From positions 1-47,516 of the forward strand of contig JAZSCX010000045.1 in NCBI GenBank assembly GCA_045530865.1: a DNA stretch of 47,516 nucleotides. The letters run 5' to 3'. Position 1 is the first letter of the stretch, and the number at the start of each line of letters is the position of its first letter. Made by a program: the position numbers and the translations under genes. Below the pieces are notes generated by a model. That model did no database searches and had not been told where the DNA came from. It was given only the letters and a program-made list of their open reading frames with translations. Positions 40,631 through 47,516 of this stretch are shown here, piece by piece. The DNA is from Avoscillospira sp045530865 (lineage in GTDB: Bacteria; Bacillota; Clostridia; Oscillospirales; Oscillospiraceae).

Positions 40631-40837
40631 ATATCATCTCCCGTTCTTTCGTTGATTTGCCGTTTTTCTCTGGCTCCCGTTCGTGCTTAACTCTCGTTCG
40701 TTCTCTCTCGTTTCCCCGTCGTTCTCTTTTGCAACGGCCATGGGCAGTTGCGCTGTTTTGGATGCCGCAGCAGCCGGAACAGCAGTGGAAATTGCGGCTG
40801 TAATTTCCGCTGGATCATAGCTGAGAATTCTTCACCG

Positions 40838-40946
40838 AAGCTATGATACAGGCTCCCGGCAGGGCGAAATACCGCTTGAACAAATCGTTAGATTTGTGCG
40901 AGGGGTGTATTTCGCTCTCAAGCGCCGAGGGCTTCTGAGAGGGTAC
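40838..40946. other. Probable oriT with nested inverted repeats
   Basis: The 315-base gap 40631-40946 between relaxase and xis holds ACAAATC-GTTA-GATTTGT (40880-40897), flanked by GCGAAATAC (40864-40872) and GTATTTCGC (40907-40915), and by CGCTTGA (40873-40879) and TCAAGCG (40918-40924). Interleaved inverted repeats next to a mob gene are what an oriT looks like. The nick site is not assigned. The rest of the gap (40640-40740) is a purine/pyrimidine-biased stretch with repeated CGTTC/TCGTT words on the plus strand. Confidence 0.6.
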
Positions 40947-41162
40947 TCATTCGATCTTCCGCACATCGTTCTGAACCAAAAGGTTTCGTCCCTGGTTGAC
41001 CTCCATAAATCGCTCCAGGGCATCCTTACGGATGATGGTCTTGCGTCCCACCTTCAGAACAGGCAGCTTGCCCCAGTCGATCAGTTTCCGCATGGTATTG
41101 CGTCCGATGCCGGTGCTTTCTGCCGCTTCTTCGATGGTCAGTCCCATTTTGCCTACGCTCAT
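40947..41162 (-). CDS. Excisionase-like small DNA-binding protein
   Basis: A 71-residue MerR-type HTH of the excisionase (helix_turn_helix, Xis/AlpA-like) group: MGLTIEEAAESTGIGRNTMRKLIDWGKLPVLKVGRKTIIRKDALERFM. It would bind the element ends and turn the integrase toward excision. AAGGAGG lies eight bases before the ATG at 41162. It is transcribed away from the XRE gene from a consensus promoter, and two of the three TTGCAACG repeats flank that promoter, so the XRE protein probably controls it. Confidence 0.85.
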   Translation of the reverse strand: MSVGKMGLTIEEAAESTGIGRNTMRKLIDWGKLPVLKVGRKTIIRKDALERFMEVNQGRNLLVQNDVRKIE

Positions 41163-41190
41163 TTTTCTTACCTCCTTTTCAAAATACTCG

Positions 41191-41322
41191 TTTTGCAACG
41201 GCTGTACCATTATTATACTTAGTTTGCTATTACTTGTCAACGCATTTTGCAACGCTATCTATGAATAAACTTAAAACAATATGGAAATAACTATTGCAAA
41301 TTGCAACGATATGTGCTACAAT
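41191..41322. promoter_or_regulatory. Divergent xis / XRE control region with three 54-bp-spaced repeats
   Basis: TTGCAACG occurs at 41193, 41247 and 41301, same orientation, exactly 54 bases apart. On the minus strand TTGACA (41235-41240) and TATAAT (41212-41217), 17 apart, drive xis. On the plus strand TTGCAA (41294-41299) and TACAAT (41317-41322), 17 apart, drive the XRE gene. Repeat 2 lies just upstream of the xis -35, repeat 1 just downstream of its -10, and repeat 3 inside the XRE spacer. Confidence 0.85.
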
Positions 41323-41346
41323 GATGTCAACGGAGGTGAAAAGCCT

Positions 41347-42000
41347 ATGAATGAACCAAATGTGTTCACCGCAAAACAAGTCGGTGAGAGAGTCAAGGAG
41401 AGAAGAACGGAGCTGAATCTTTCCATGGGCGATCTCGGCAAGCGGCTTGGTGTAAACAAATCCACCATACAGCGCTATGAATCCAAGGGTGTCGAACCTG
41501 AGAAGCGGTATCTGATCGTATCTATCGCAGATGCGCTTCTGACAACCCCGGAATGGCTGACCGGCCTTTCCGACGCAAAGGAATACGATAGCTACACAAA
41601 ATGCAGAATGCAGATCACGGAACATCTGGACAGCTACCTGAAAGAGATGGACAGCGTGATTGGCTCCGAAGCCTATCAGCAGTTCCTGGCAGGCCACCTG
41701 TGCAACATCATTGATCTGTACTCCGTGTATGCGGTACATTTTGCAAGAGCTATGGAAAAGGCGGATCAGGTAGCTACCGATGAAGGACTGAAGGAATCTC
41801 TCATGCGGTATGCCATTGAATCCGGTGCCATTGTGGAACGGGTCTACCAGCAGGAAATGAGTCCCATCATTGAGGATATGAAGCGCTACATGGACGGACT
41901 GTTACATATCTACGATTACGGCAAGGGTGGCAGGATTACAAGTGACTTGTTCAAGCTCCCCTTGGAAGCCCGTGACCGACTGAATGGAAACAACGACTAA
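41347..42000 (+). CDS. XRE-family regulator of the mobile element
   Basis: A 217-residue protein with an N-terminal HTH_XRE domain (VGERVKERRTELNLSMGDLGKRLGVNKSTIQRYESKGVEPEKR, about 11-53) and a longer helical C-terminal domain that probably serves dimerisation or signal sensing. The start at 41347 has GGAGGTG eight bases upstream. It is placed like a phage CI, between xis (divergent) and int (downstream), and its promoter contains one of the three TTGCAACG sites. No peptidase motif (ImmA or LexA-like) was seen in it. Confidence 0.88.
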   Translation: MNEPNVFTAKQVGERVKERRTELNLSMGDLGKRLGVNKSTIQRYESKGVEPEKRYLIVSIADALLTTPEWLTGLSDAKEYDSYTKCRMQITEHLDSYLKEMDSVIGSEAYQQFLAGHLCNIIDLYSVYAVHFARAMEKADQVATDEGLKESLMRYAIESGAIVERVYQQEMSPIIEDMKRYMDGLLHIYDYGKGGRITSDLFKLPLEARDRLNGNND

Positions 42001-42122
42001 CCGTGGCACTTTGACAGCTAAATAAGAGCATTGTAAAAATGCAAAAAGGCCGATTGCAGCAATACAATCGACCAGCGACATTATTTCACGCACAGCATAT
42101 GTCGCAGTTCCGATTGCCACGG
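42001..42122 (+). ncRNA. Possible multi-branched structured leader before int
   Basis: CCGTGGCA (42001-42008) pairs perfectly with TGCCACGG (42115-42122). Enclosed in order are three perfect hairpins: GCATT/AATGC (42028-42042), CGATTG/CAATCG (42051-42070) and GCGACAT/ATGTCGC (42075-42105). Together they form a four-way junction that could fold in RNA or as a DNA cruciform. It starts right after the XRE stop and ends nine bases before the int ribosome site. Structure is inferred from sequence only. Confidence 0.45.
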
Positions 42123-42148
42123 ATAAGAAAGGAGACTAAGTATTATCT

Positions 42149-43441
42149 ATGGCAAAAGGATCTGTAAGAAAAAAGGGCAAGAAGTGGTACTACCGCTTCT
42201 ATGTGGAAGACGAAAGCGGCAACAGAGTTCAAAAAGAGTTCCCCGGCACCGAGAGTAAGAGTGAAACGGAAGCCATGCTCCGCAAGGCAATGGAGGACTA
42301 TGATTCCAAAAAGTTCGTAGCCAAGGCTGATAACATGACGGTAGGCGAATTGCTGGATGTGTGGGTAGAAGAAAGTCTGAAACCCAGCAATCTCAGTAAC
42401 GGCACCGTAATGTTATATCAGAGTACTGCGGAGCGCATCAAGAAACACCCTATCGCTAACCGGAAGCTGAAATCCATCACCATGGAACATCTGCAAGCCT
42501 ATGTGGATCATCTCTGCTTCGGTGAAAAGAACCCTGATGGTACAACGGCTCAGCCACTCAGCAAAGGTTATCTGCGGCAGTTTGCGGCGGTGCTTCAACG
42601 GGTATTCAAGTTTGCGGTGTTTCCGAAGAAGCTGCTGAGCTTCAATCCCATGGAGTATGTGGTATGGCGGTGGCAGACAGAGGACTCGAACCTCTTCGCA
42701 GACGATGATGACGAGGAAGCAGCTTCCAATGTGATCACCTATGAGCAGTACATCAAGCTGACGGACTATCTGAAGCAGAAAGAGAACCCGGCACTGCTGC
42801 CCATCCAAATCGCCTACTACACCGGATTGCGAATCGGAGAAGCCTGTGCCTTAACCTGGCAGGACATCGACTTGGACAATCAGTGTCTGACCGTGCGGCG
42901 CAGTATGCGATACAACGGCAAGCGGCACAAGACGGAGATCGGCACCACCAAGCGGAAGAAAATCCGTACCGTGGACTTCTGCGACACTCTAGCGGCGCTT
43001 CTGCGAAAGGCCAAGACGGAACAGAGCAAAAACAGTTTGAAGTACGGCCCCCTTTATTCCCTTAACTATTACAAGGAAGTAAGAGAAAAGAACCGGGTCT
43101 ACTACGAGGTGTACAGCCTGCCGAGAACTGAGGAAGTACCGGAGGGGTATAAGGAACTGTCCATGGTCTGCGTAAGACAGGACGGAGCCTTTGAATCCCC
43201 CGCAACGGTAAGCAGCGTCTGCCGTAGGGCAAGAAAGGTAATGCCTGATCTGGGAGAGTTCCATTTCCATCTGCTCAGACATACCTTCACCACCAATCTG
43301 TTGACCAATGGCGCAGCACCCAAGGATGTGCAGGAACTTCTGGGCCACTCCGATGTAGGAACTACCATGAACATCTATGCCCACGCCAACCGGGAAACGA
43401 AGCGATCTTCCGCCCGGATGCTCGACCAAGTGGTAAGCTGA
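42149..43441 (+). CDS. Tyrosine site-specific integrase
   Basis: A 430-residue Tn916-type integrase. An N-terminal arm-binding domain (KGSVRKKGKKWYYRFYVEDESGNR) and a SAM-like core-binding domain (about 63-165) precede the catalytic domain with R228 (YTGLRIGEA), H374 and R377 (FHLLRHTF), H400 (LLGHSD) and nucleophile Y410 (MNIYAH). All catalytic residues are present. The only ribosome-like site (AAAGGAG) ends 14 bases before ATG, unusually far, which may mean low or structure-dependent translation. It is the last gene before the right end of the IME. Confidence 0.96.
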   Translation: MAKGSVRKKGKKWYYRFYVEDESGNRVQKEFPGTESKSETEAMLRKAMEDYDSKKFVAKADNMTVGELLDVWVEESLKPSNLSNGTVMLYQSTAERIKKHPIANRKLKSITMEHLQAYVDHLCFGEKNPDGTTAQPLSKGYLRQFAAVLQRVFKFAVFPKKLLSFNPMEYVVWRWQTEDSNLFADDDDEEAASNVITYEQYIKLTDYLKQKENPALLPIQIAYYTGLRIGEACALTWQDIDLDNQCLTVRRSMRYNGKRHKTEIGTTKRKKIRTVDFCDTLAALLRKAKTEQSKNSLKYGPLYSLNYYKEVREKNRVYYEVYSLPRTEEVPEGYKELSMVCVRQDGAFESPATVSSVCRRARKVMPDLGEFHFHLLRHTFTTNLLTNGAAPKDVQELLGHSDVGTTMNIYAHANRETKRSSARMLDQVVS

Positions 43442-43590
43442 GCATAAAAAAGTTTCCCTTGTTTTTCCTCATAAGGGAAGAATCAAGGGAAACTACATAA
43501 GACAAAGAGCAAAACAAGCGAAAAACCACCATATACCGCTGTTTTTAGGCGGTTTTAGAGGATTTGTTAGATAAATTCCAATTTGTCGAA
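43442..43590. other. Right end of the IME (attR region)
   Basis: After int comes AGTTTCCCTTG opposite CAAGGGAAACT (about 43451-43494), a terminator-like hairpin that includes the arm-site candidate 43454-43466, then sequence inverted with respect to the left end (GGCGGTTTTAGAGGATTTGTT), and finally TTCCAATTTG with TTGTCGAA at 43576-43590. The chromosome resumes after about 43590. Confidence 0.6.
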
Positions 43591-43625
43591 TGGATTATAT
43601 CATATAGTTATGAAATTTCCACCGC

Positions 43626-43664
43626 AGAAAAAGCACGATGGTTTTGAATCAAAACCATCGTGCT
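43626..43664 (-). terminator. Terminator of the blaI-blaR1-like operon
   Basis: AGCACGATGGTTTTG (43632-43646) and CAAAACCATCGTGCT (43650-43664) form a perfect 15-bp stem around AAT; on the minus strand it is followed by TTTTTCTGC. Confidence 0.9.
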
Positions 43665-43687
43665 GATATGGTAAAGATATACAGATA

Positions 43688-46471
43688 TTATCCATCGTTC
43701 TCAACGGCTTTGATCAGATCATCTTGGGATGAAAACTGGTCATCTAGCGTCCGATCCATCAGGAACCACCAGCCCACAAAGCCGATGGGTTCGCCGTCCA
43801 CCACGATGATGTAGGTTTCACTAGCATTCATGCCGCGGCAACGCATCTGGCTGTCGATCTGCGCGCCACCGGCGATTAACCAGATTGATAGTTCCGGCGG
43901 ATCCACATTCCAAGCCACATCCATGCGCCAAGCTTGGGCGTTCAGCTTCTCTGAGCTGTCCTGAAGGACAACCCCTGTCAGTTCCTTGGTGATCTGCTCC
44001 TTTTCCACGCCGGCAGGCAGGTCCGGAATATAATTCAGATGACTATCCACCAGTTCTCGGCACAACTCGTAACCGACTGGATCCACCCCGGCAGGCTCCG
44101 TATCGTTACAGGTCCGTACCAGCCAGTACAGTTCCTCATTGGACACATATAGTAGCTGATCGTCCTGGCGGATCTCGACCTGATTTTCCAGTGGCCCCAC
44201 AGCCAGGGTCAGCACACGCTCATCTGTTAGAATCAGCTGGATTTCCCAGCCCCACCAAAGCTGATCCTGCCCGTTGACGGGCTTTTCTACAGCCTGCTGC
44301 AGCAGCTGCCGCAGATCCTCTAGATCAATCCCACCTGCACCGTTGTGAAGGGCAATACCCTGGATATCTCCTGACCGCAGATCTCCGATGGTACGGCGAA
44401 CAGGATGTTTTACGCTGGGTAGTGGTTCACAGATCCGGACGCTGGCATTGTCCTCTCCAAATTCGATCCGAGGCTGATAGATCCCCGGTTCCAGAGATCT
44501 TCCATGGAACCAAGGCACGCCATATCGATCCACTGATGCTTCCACCGATCCGGCAAACAGCCTTTCTCCATCTAAAAATACAGTGAATTCGATAACAGCT
44601 TCCCATGCAACATCTGCGACATCCTCTGAAGCTGTTGCCGTCCAGTATAGAATCTGGTCGCCGTAATAATGCAGCACGTCGTCGTTGATGTTTTCATAGG
44701 TGCCGTGGAGGACACCGCCAGTACAGGTTAGCTGCACCTCATCATATTCCAGATCAAACTGGATAACCAGTGGTTCTCCGGCGCCGTCCATGTACATCCA
44801 CCGGGCCTCCGACAAAGAGTCCGCCTGTTTCAGTTTGTAGATGGACCAGATTCCCACACGGCTGTCACCGTGATCCTCCACCAGCCAGAGTTCCCCATCC
44901 ATTTGCAGCAGATAGTGCTCCAGGTCCAGGAGTTGATATTTCCGGTCAGCGTAGTCAGAAACATCCACAGGGTTTGCAAAAAACTTCTCTTCCCATTCTG
45001 CATCAGTCCAGGGAAAGTCCTGCCAGTTCCACACCACCGGGCCGATGCATCGCTCCGTCATGGTCCGCCGACTACCAATCACAAACTCACTGTCAGATGC
45101 ATAATAATAGTCGCCTGAATCTTCACTTGCCATGACAGAACTGAGTGGGTTCATGAAGATGCAGGCAGACGAGTAATACGCCAATTCCTGCGCCGCCGCC
45201 CGGTCGTCACCTGCGCAGATACGATTTAGATAGGCACAGAAATCCTCATCTTGAACCTGATAGGCAGTCTCCTCCCAGACAATATCCACCATGCTAGCGT
45301 CCAATGCATAGCCCTGGACTCGCAACCATCTTCCATCCGTTAACTGCAGAGACAACGAGTAGAAGGGCGTAAATCCACCGTATACATCAGCCTTTCTGGT
45401 CCGTTTCAAATCCCGAAGCCGGAACCACAGCTCCTCCTGCTGCGCAGCGGTCAGATCATGCTGGATCGGACCCGAATTAAGTCGCAGATCCAAGGTGCTG
45501 GCCTGCGCGATGTCTTCAAGCTCAAATTCCAATTGAAAGCCGATTGGATCCGTCAGGAAGCAAACCGCAGCCACGATGCACAGTACCAAACAGATTGCTA
45601 CAATCCAAAAAGCAGGCTTTTTATAATGAAGTACCGACCGGATGCGAGCTTTGACCCCCACCTCGCCAAAGGCCACTGGGCAAGCGGCAATCTGCCGCCG
45701 ATGGACGCTGCAGGCCAGCAACGCTTGGGAATAATCCTTTTTCTCCGCCAGATCCAGATCACGGATCACCCGTTCATCGCAAGCCAACTCAATATCTCGG
45801 CACAGCTGGATGTAGGCAACCCACAGCAGTGGATGAAACCAGAACACAGTTAGCAGCAGATAGCCCAGCGGCTTCCACCAGTGATCCCGGCGGCGCAGAT
45901 GCGCCTGCTCATGGGCCAACACATAGGTAAGAGCCTGTCCCTCCAGATCGGAGGGTACATAGATCTTCGGACGGTAGATTCCCAGAATGAATGGGCTGTC
46001 AATGGCATCACAGCAGTATACGTCATTCTCCCTAATGGATACAGCTACCCGTTTTCGCAGCCGCAGCCAACTAACCACGGCATAGGCCAGCATCAGAGCG
46101 GCACCAACAACCCATAACCAGCCTGCCAGCCAGGTCCAAATCTGCAGTGGATTGACGCTGGCAACCTCCGAAGCAGTCATAGCAGGGGTAAACGAAGCGT
46201 TGATCTGACGGTTAATTAACTCAATGCCGGTCTGGATTTCCGGAGTTCGATCGTACAGAGTTTCCGGCGGAAGCATCTCCCGGCTGGGCAGCAGACTCAA
46301 GGCGCTCTGCAAGGAAAATGGCCAAACCAACCGTAGTCCCACCAGCGCCCACAGTAGGCAGTGTGTCCATTTGGGTGCCTTCTTCGTCACAAGCCGCAGA
46401 AGCAGAACAGCAAGGGCCAGCCAGCCTGCGGCCATGCTGCGGTTAAACACTTCCAGAAACATTTCAGACAT
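43688..46471 (-). CDS. BlaR1/MecR1-type M56 membrane peptidase with a long unknown sensor region
   Basis: A 927-residue protein. The first 300 residues are a standard M56 domain: membrane helices near 12-30, 36-55, 110-135 and 285-305, zinc site HEQAH (187-191) with Glu228 in ELACDE, so the protease looks intact. In BlaR1 the outside domain is penicillin-binding. Here about 620 residues follow without a visible SxxK/SxN/KTG set; they look beta-rich, with internal similarity between a part near 320-420 and one near 690-790 (blocks on GxxxxLTDxRxLxxxVG type sequence). So the signal is unknown. The start at 46471 has GGGAGGTG six bases upstream. The partner repressor lies 22 bases upstream. Confidence 0.88.
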   Translation of the reverse strand: MSEMFLEVFNRSMAAGWLALAVLLLRLVTKKAPKWTHCLLWALVGLRLVWPFSLQSALSLLPSREMLPPETLYDRTPEIQTGIELINRQINASFTPAMTASEVASVNPLQIWTWLAGWLWVVGAALMLAYAVVSWLRLRKRVAVSIRENDVYCCDAIDSPFILGIYRPKIYVPSDLEGQALTYVLAHEQAHLRRRDHWWKPLGYLLLTVFWFHPLLWVAYIQLCRDIELACDERVIRDLDLAEKKDYSQALLACSVHRRQIAACPVAFGEVGVKARIRSVLHYKKPAFWIVAICLVLCIVAAVCFLTDPIGFQLEFELEDIAQASTLDLRLNSGPIQHDLTAAQQEELWFRLRDLKRTRKADVYGGFTPFYSLSLQLTDGRWLRVQGYALDASMVDIVWEETAYQVQDEDFCAYLNRICAGDDRAAAQELAYYSSACIFMNPLSSVMASEDSGDYYYASDSEFVIGSRRTMTERCIGPVVWNWQDFPWTDAEWEEKFFANPVDVSDYADRKYQLLDLEHYLLQMDGELWLVEDHGDSRVGIWSIYKLKQADSLSEARWMYMDGAGEPLVIQFDLEYDEVQLTCTGGVLHGTYENINDDVLHYYGDQILYWTATASEDVADVAWEAVIEFTVFLDGERLFAGSVEASVDRYGVPWFHGRSLEPGIYQPRIEFGEDNASVRICEPLPSVKHPVRRTIGDLRSGDIQGIALHNGAGGIDLEDLRQLLQQAVEKPVNGQDQLWWGWEIQLILTDERVLTLAVGPLENQVEIRQDDQLLYVSNEELYWLVRTCNDTEPAGVDPVGYELCRELVDSHLNYIPDLPAGVEKEQITKELTGVVLQDSSEKLNAQAWRMDVAWNVDPPELSIWLIAGGAQIDSQMRCRGMNASETYIIVVDGEPIGFVGWWFLMDRTLDDQFSSQDDLIKAVENDG

Positions 46472-46493
46472 GGGGCTCACCTCCCGGGAACGC

Positions 46494-46838
46494 TCAGAAT
46501 TCCTCGATCATCTTGCGAATAGCGTCGGCCTCCTCTGGAGTCAGGCTGCGCCGCTTTGTGAAGGCAGCAATGAATCCAGGTAGCGAACCGCCAAAGGTCT
46601 CTGCCACAAATTCCTCGCTCTGCAGAGCAAAGTAGTCTTCTCTGGAAATCAGCGGCGACACCGCGCCGTCCTTATTCTGAAAGATCCCTCTCTCACAGAG
46701 TTTGCGCAGCACTGTATAGGTGGTAGGCTTTTTCCAGTTCAGTTCCTTTTCGCAAAGCTTCACCAATTCCCCAGAGGGAATGGGCGCATTGTCCCAGATC
46801 AGTTCGGCAAATCTCTGCTCCACCAGACCAAGCTTCAT
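46494..46838 (-). CDS. BlaI/MecI/CopY family transcriptional repressor
   Basis: A 114-residue winged-helix repressor: VEQRFAELIWDNAPIPSGELVKLCEKELNWKKPTTYTVLRKLCERGIF is the DNA-binding domain, with the KPTTYTVLRKL recognition helix typical of BlaI. The C-terminal helices serve dimerisation; in BlaI the cleaved bond lies between them. It is expected to repress its own operon until the M56 partner triggers its inactivation. GAGGTGATATT precedes ATG. Operator candidates lie directly upstream. Confidence 0.95.
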   Translation of the reverse strand: MKLGLVEQRFAELIWDNAPIPSGELVKLCEKELNWKKPTTYTVLRKLCERGIFQNKDGAVSPLISREDYFALQSEEFVAETFGGSLPGFIAAFTKRRSLTPEEADAIRKMIEEF

Positions 46839-46852
46839 AATATCACCTCGTT

Positions 46853-46891
46853 GGTTTACTGTTTATAAACCAAGTTTATCACAAGTAAACC
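46853..46891 (-). promoter_or_regulatory. Promoter and twin operators of the blaI-blaR1-like pair
   Basis: GTTTA-N7-TAAAC occurs twice, at 46854-46870 and 46874-46890, 20 bases apart (two helical turns). On the minus strand TTTACT (46884-46889) and TATAAA (46862-46867), 16 apart, are covered by both sites. That suits a BlaI-type dimer pair. Confidence 0.75.
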
Positions 46892-47149
46892 TAAATGTCA
46901 ATCATTTGTATTGCAATATTCAGATCTGGAGTAAGCTTTCAAGAAAGATTTTCACCTCTTTTTCTGAGGCTCTGGCACAATGATCGATAGAAAATGTACT
47001 GTGTATGTAAATAATTGCCAAGTCTAACTCTCATTCTTAGGCTTGAACACAATTAGAACGTGGTGTTGTATTGTAACACACCACTACATTCGTTTTAGAT
47101 TACTATACACATACGGTTTACCGAGAGGGCAGGGCCATAGCCCCCTAAG
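46892..47149. other. Non-coding A+T-rich stretch
   Basis: About 260 bases upstream of the blaI promoter hold no supported gene. A bulged hairpin (GTGGTGTT/AACAC-ACCAC) lies near 47060-47084. Nothing else was recognised. Confidence 0.4.
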
Positions 47150-47335
47150 TATATTTGACACTGAAACTTCTTCTATGACAATGAAACTATTCCGTTCACG
47201 GTGAAACTTTTAATAGTACGCTGAAACTATCCCACTGAGAAAAGTTTCAGCGTGCTTTATGTTTGGGGATAAATTCGCTGTCCAGCATTGCAATCAACCG
47301 AGCCTTATACTCCCGCTGAAACTATCCCAGAAGGG
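47150..47335. repeat. Cluster of GTGAAAC-type repeats (right copy)
   Basis: GACACTGAAACTT, GACAATGAAACTA, CACGGTGAAACTT and ACGCTGAAACTATCCC follow each other at about 20-22 base steps, then an inverted AAGTTTCAGCGTG and another CTGAAACTATCCC at about 47314. Regularly spaced short repeats like these are typical of IS21-family ends. No istA/istB is visible in the window. Confidence 0.5.
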
Positions 47336-47380
47336 TAAAACGATGAAAAGCCTTGAATTACAGGCGTTTAGACAAAAGTC

Positions 47381-47516
47381 AGGACCACCCGTATAACGGG
47401 TGGCCTGCTCAGCCCCTATAAGGGGCTGATACCAGCAGAGCCTTAAGGCTCCCGAAGCGTATTTCTATCGCATACTTGCCCCGCTGCCAACTTCAGTTGG
47501 TGGTGGGACTTTTTAT
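47381..47516 (+). mobile_element. Probable left end of an IS200/IS605-family element
   Basis: In 120 bases there are four compact hairpins: CCACCCG-TATAA-CGGGTGG (47385-47403), AGCCCCT-ATA-AGGGGCT (47411-47427), GAGCCTTAAGGCTC (47438-47451) and CCAACT-TC-AGTTGG (47487-47500), the last running into TTTTT like a terminator. Sub-terminal hairpins plus an upstream terminator are features of IS200 left ends. I recall very similar sequence next to tnpA in gut Clostridia. The gene itself would lie beyond the window. Confidence 0.5.

Larger units (their letters stand above)
31570..43590. mobile_element. Integrative mobilizable element with a restriction/HEPN defence cassette
   Basis: An approximately 12 kb element. 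Both ends carry TTCCAATTTG (31579-31588 and 43576-43585, direct) and TTCGACAA/TTGTCGAA in inverted order. The 200-base termini are inverted relatives: AACAAA(A)TCCTC(T/C)AAAACCG, TGGTTTTTCGC and AAAAACAAGGGAA occur in both. It encodes a tyrosine integrase, Xis-like protein, XRE regulator and MobA/MobL relaxase, but no type IV secretion genes, so it should be mobilised by a helper. Cargo is TnpV, DUF6809, a methyltransferase and the R-M/HEPN/YhcG cassette, which is more A+T-rich than the chromosome around it. Exact att cores are inferred. Confidence 0.75.

Noticed and set aside
41191..41308. Replication iterons (TTGCAACG repeats)
   Set aside because: No replication initiator gene is present, and spacing of 54 bp with promoter overlap fits operators better than iterons.
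47060..47084. Terminator at the bulged GTGGTGTT/AACACACCAC hairpin
   Set aside because: No gene ends near it and no T run follows.
47381..47516. Riboswitch or attenuator at the right edge
   Set aside because: The hairpins lack a recognisable aptamer consensus and fit the end of an IS200-type element better.

Overview
The window reads as chromosome of a low-to-mid G+C Firmicute of the class Clostridia, most likely an uncultured gut Oscillospirales (Oscillospiraceae-like) bacterium. The basis is the gene families (dnaX-ybaB-recR, MltG beside a YrrO/TrhP-type U32 protein, TIGR04255, CyuA, TIGR01212, DUF6809, TnpV, BlaI/BlaR1), strong AGGAGG-type ribosome sites, sigma-A promoters and the palindromic intergenic repeats usual in that group. 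No rRNA, tRNA or CRISPR array was seen.

Layout. 1-5.3 kb: tail of a gene, then leftward ldh and a leftward operon tagA-like / DJ-1 / mltG / trhP. 5.5-9.3 kb: rightward Cys-rich protein, then dnaX-ybaB-recR. 9.3-14.8 kb: leftward yfbR-like / TIGR04255 / MoxR / DUF58 / transglutaminase. 14.9-22.3 kb: rightward mnmA, a leftward heterodimeric ABC exporter pair, and divergent from it a zinc/manganese ABC uptake operon. 22.3-23.5 kb: nested palindromic repeats and a small divergent XRE / DUF6809 unit with two matching operator-like sites. 23.5-27.1 kb: M18 aminopeptidase, TIGR01212 radical SAM protein and cysteine desulfidase. 27.5-31.4 kb: a decaying exopolysaccharide locus (Wzy-like, chain-length regulator, truncated tyrosine kinase, frameshifted sugar transferase).

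31.57-43.59 kb is an approximately 12 kb integrative mobilizable element (IME). Tyrosine integrase, Xis-like protein, XRE regulator, MobA/MobL relaxase and a probable oriT occupy its right half. TnpV, DUF6809 and a methyltransferase sit at its left end. In the middle is a defence cassette: an HTH regulator under a 19-bp-arm palindromic operator, a nuclease-methyltransferase polypeptide, a specificity subunit, a HEPN protein and a DUF1016/YhcG PD-(D/E)XK nuclease. The methyltransferase and specificity frames lie in the same frame and are separated only by one TAA codon. No start codon lies between that TAA and the end of the first recognition domain, so the ancestor was probably one R-M-S polypeptide now cut by a nonsense codon. 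The integration module carries three TTGCAACG repeats spaced exactly 54 bp apart and a possible multi-branched structured leader before int.

43.6-47.5 kb: a leftward BlaI/BlaR1-type pair with a very long, apparently non-penicillin-binding sensor domain, then non-coding sequence with GTGAAAC-type repeats and, at the window edge, a hairpin-rich segment that looks like the left end of an IS200/IS605-family element.
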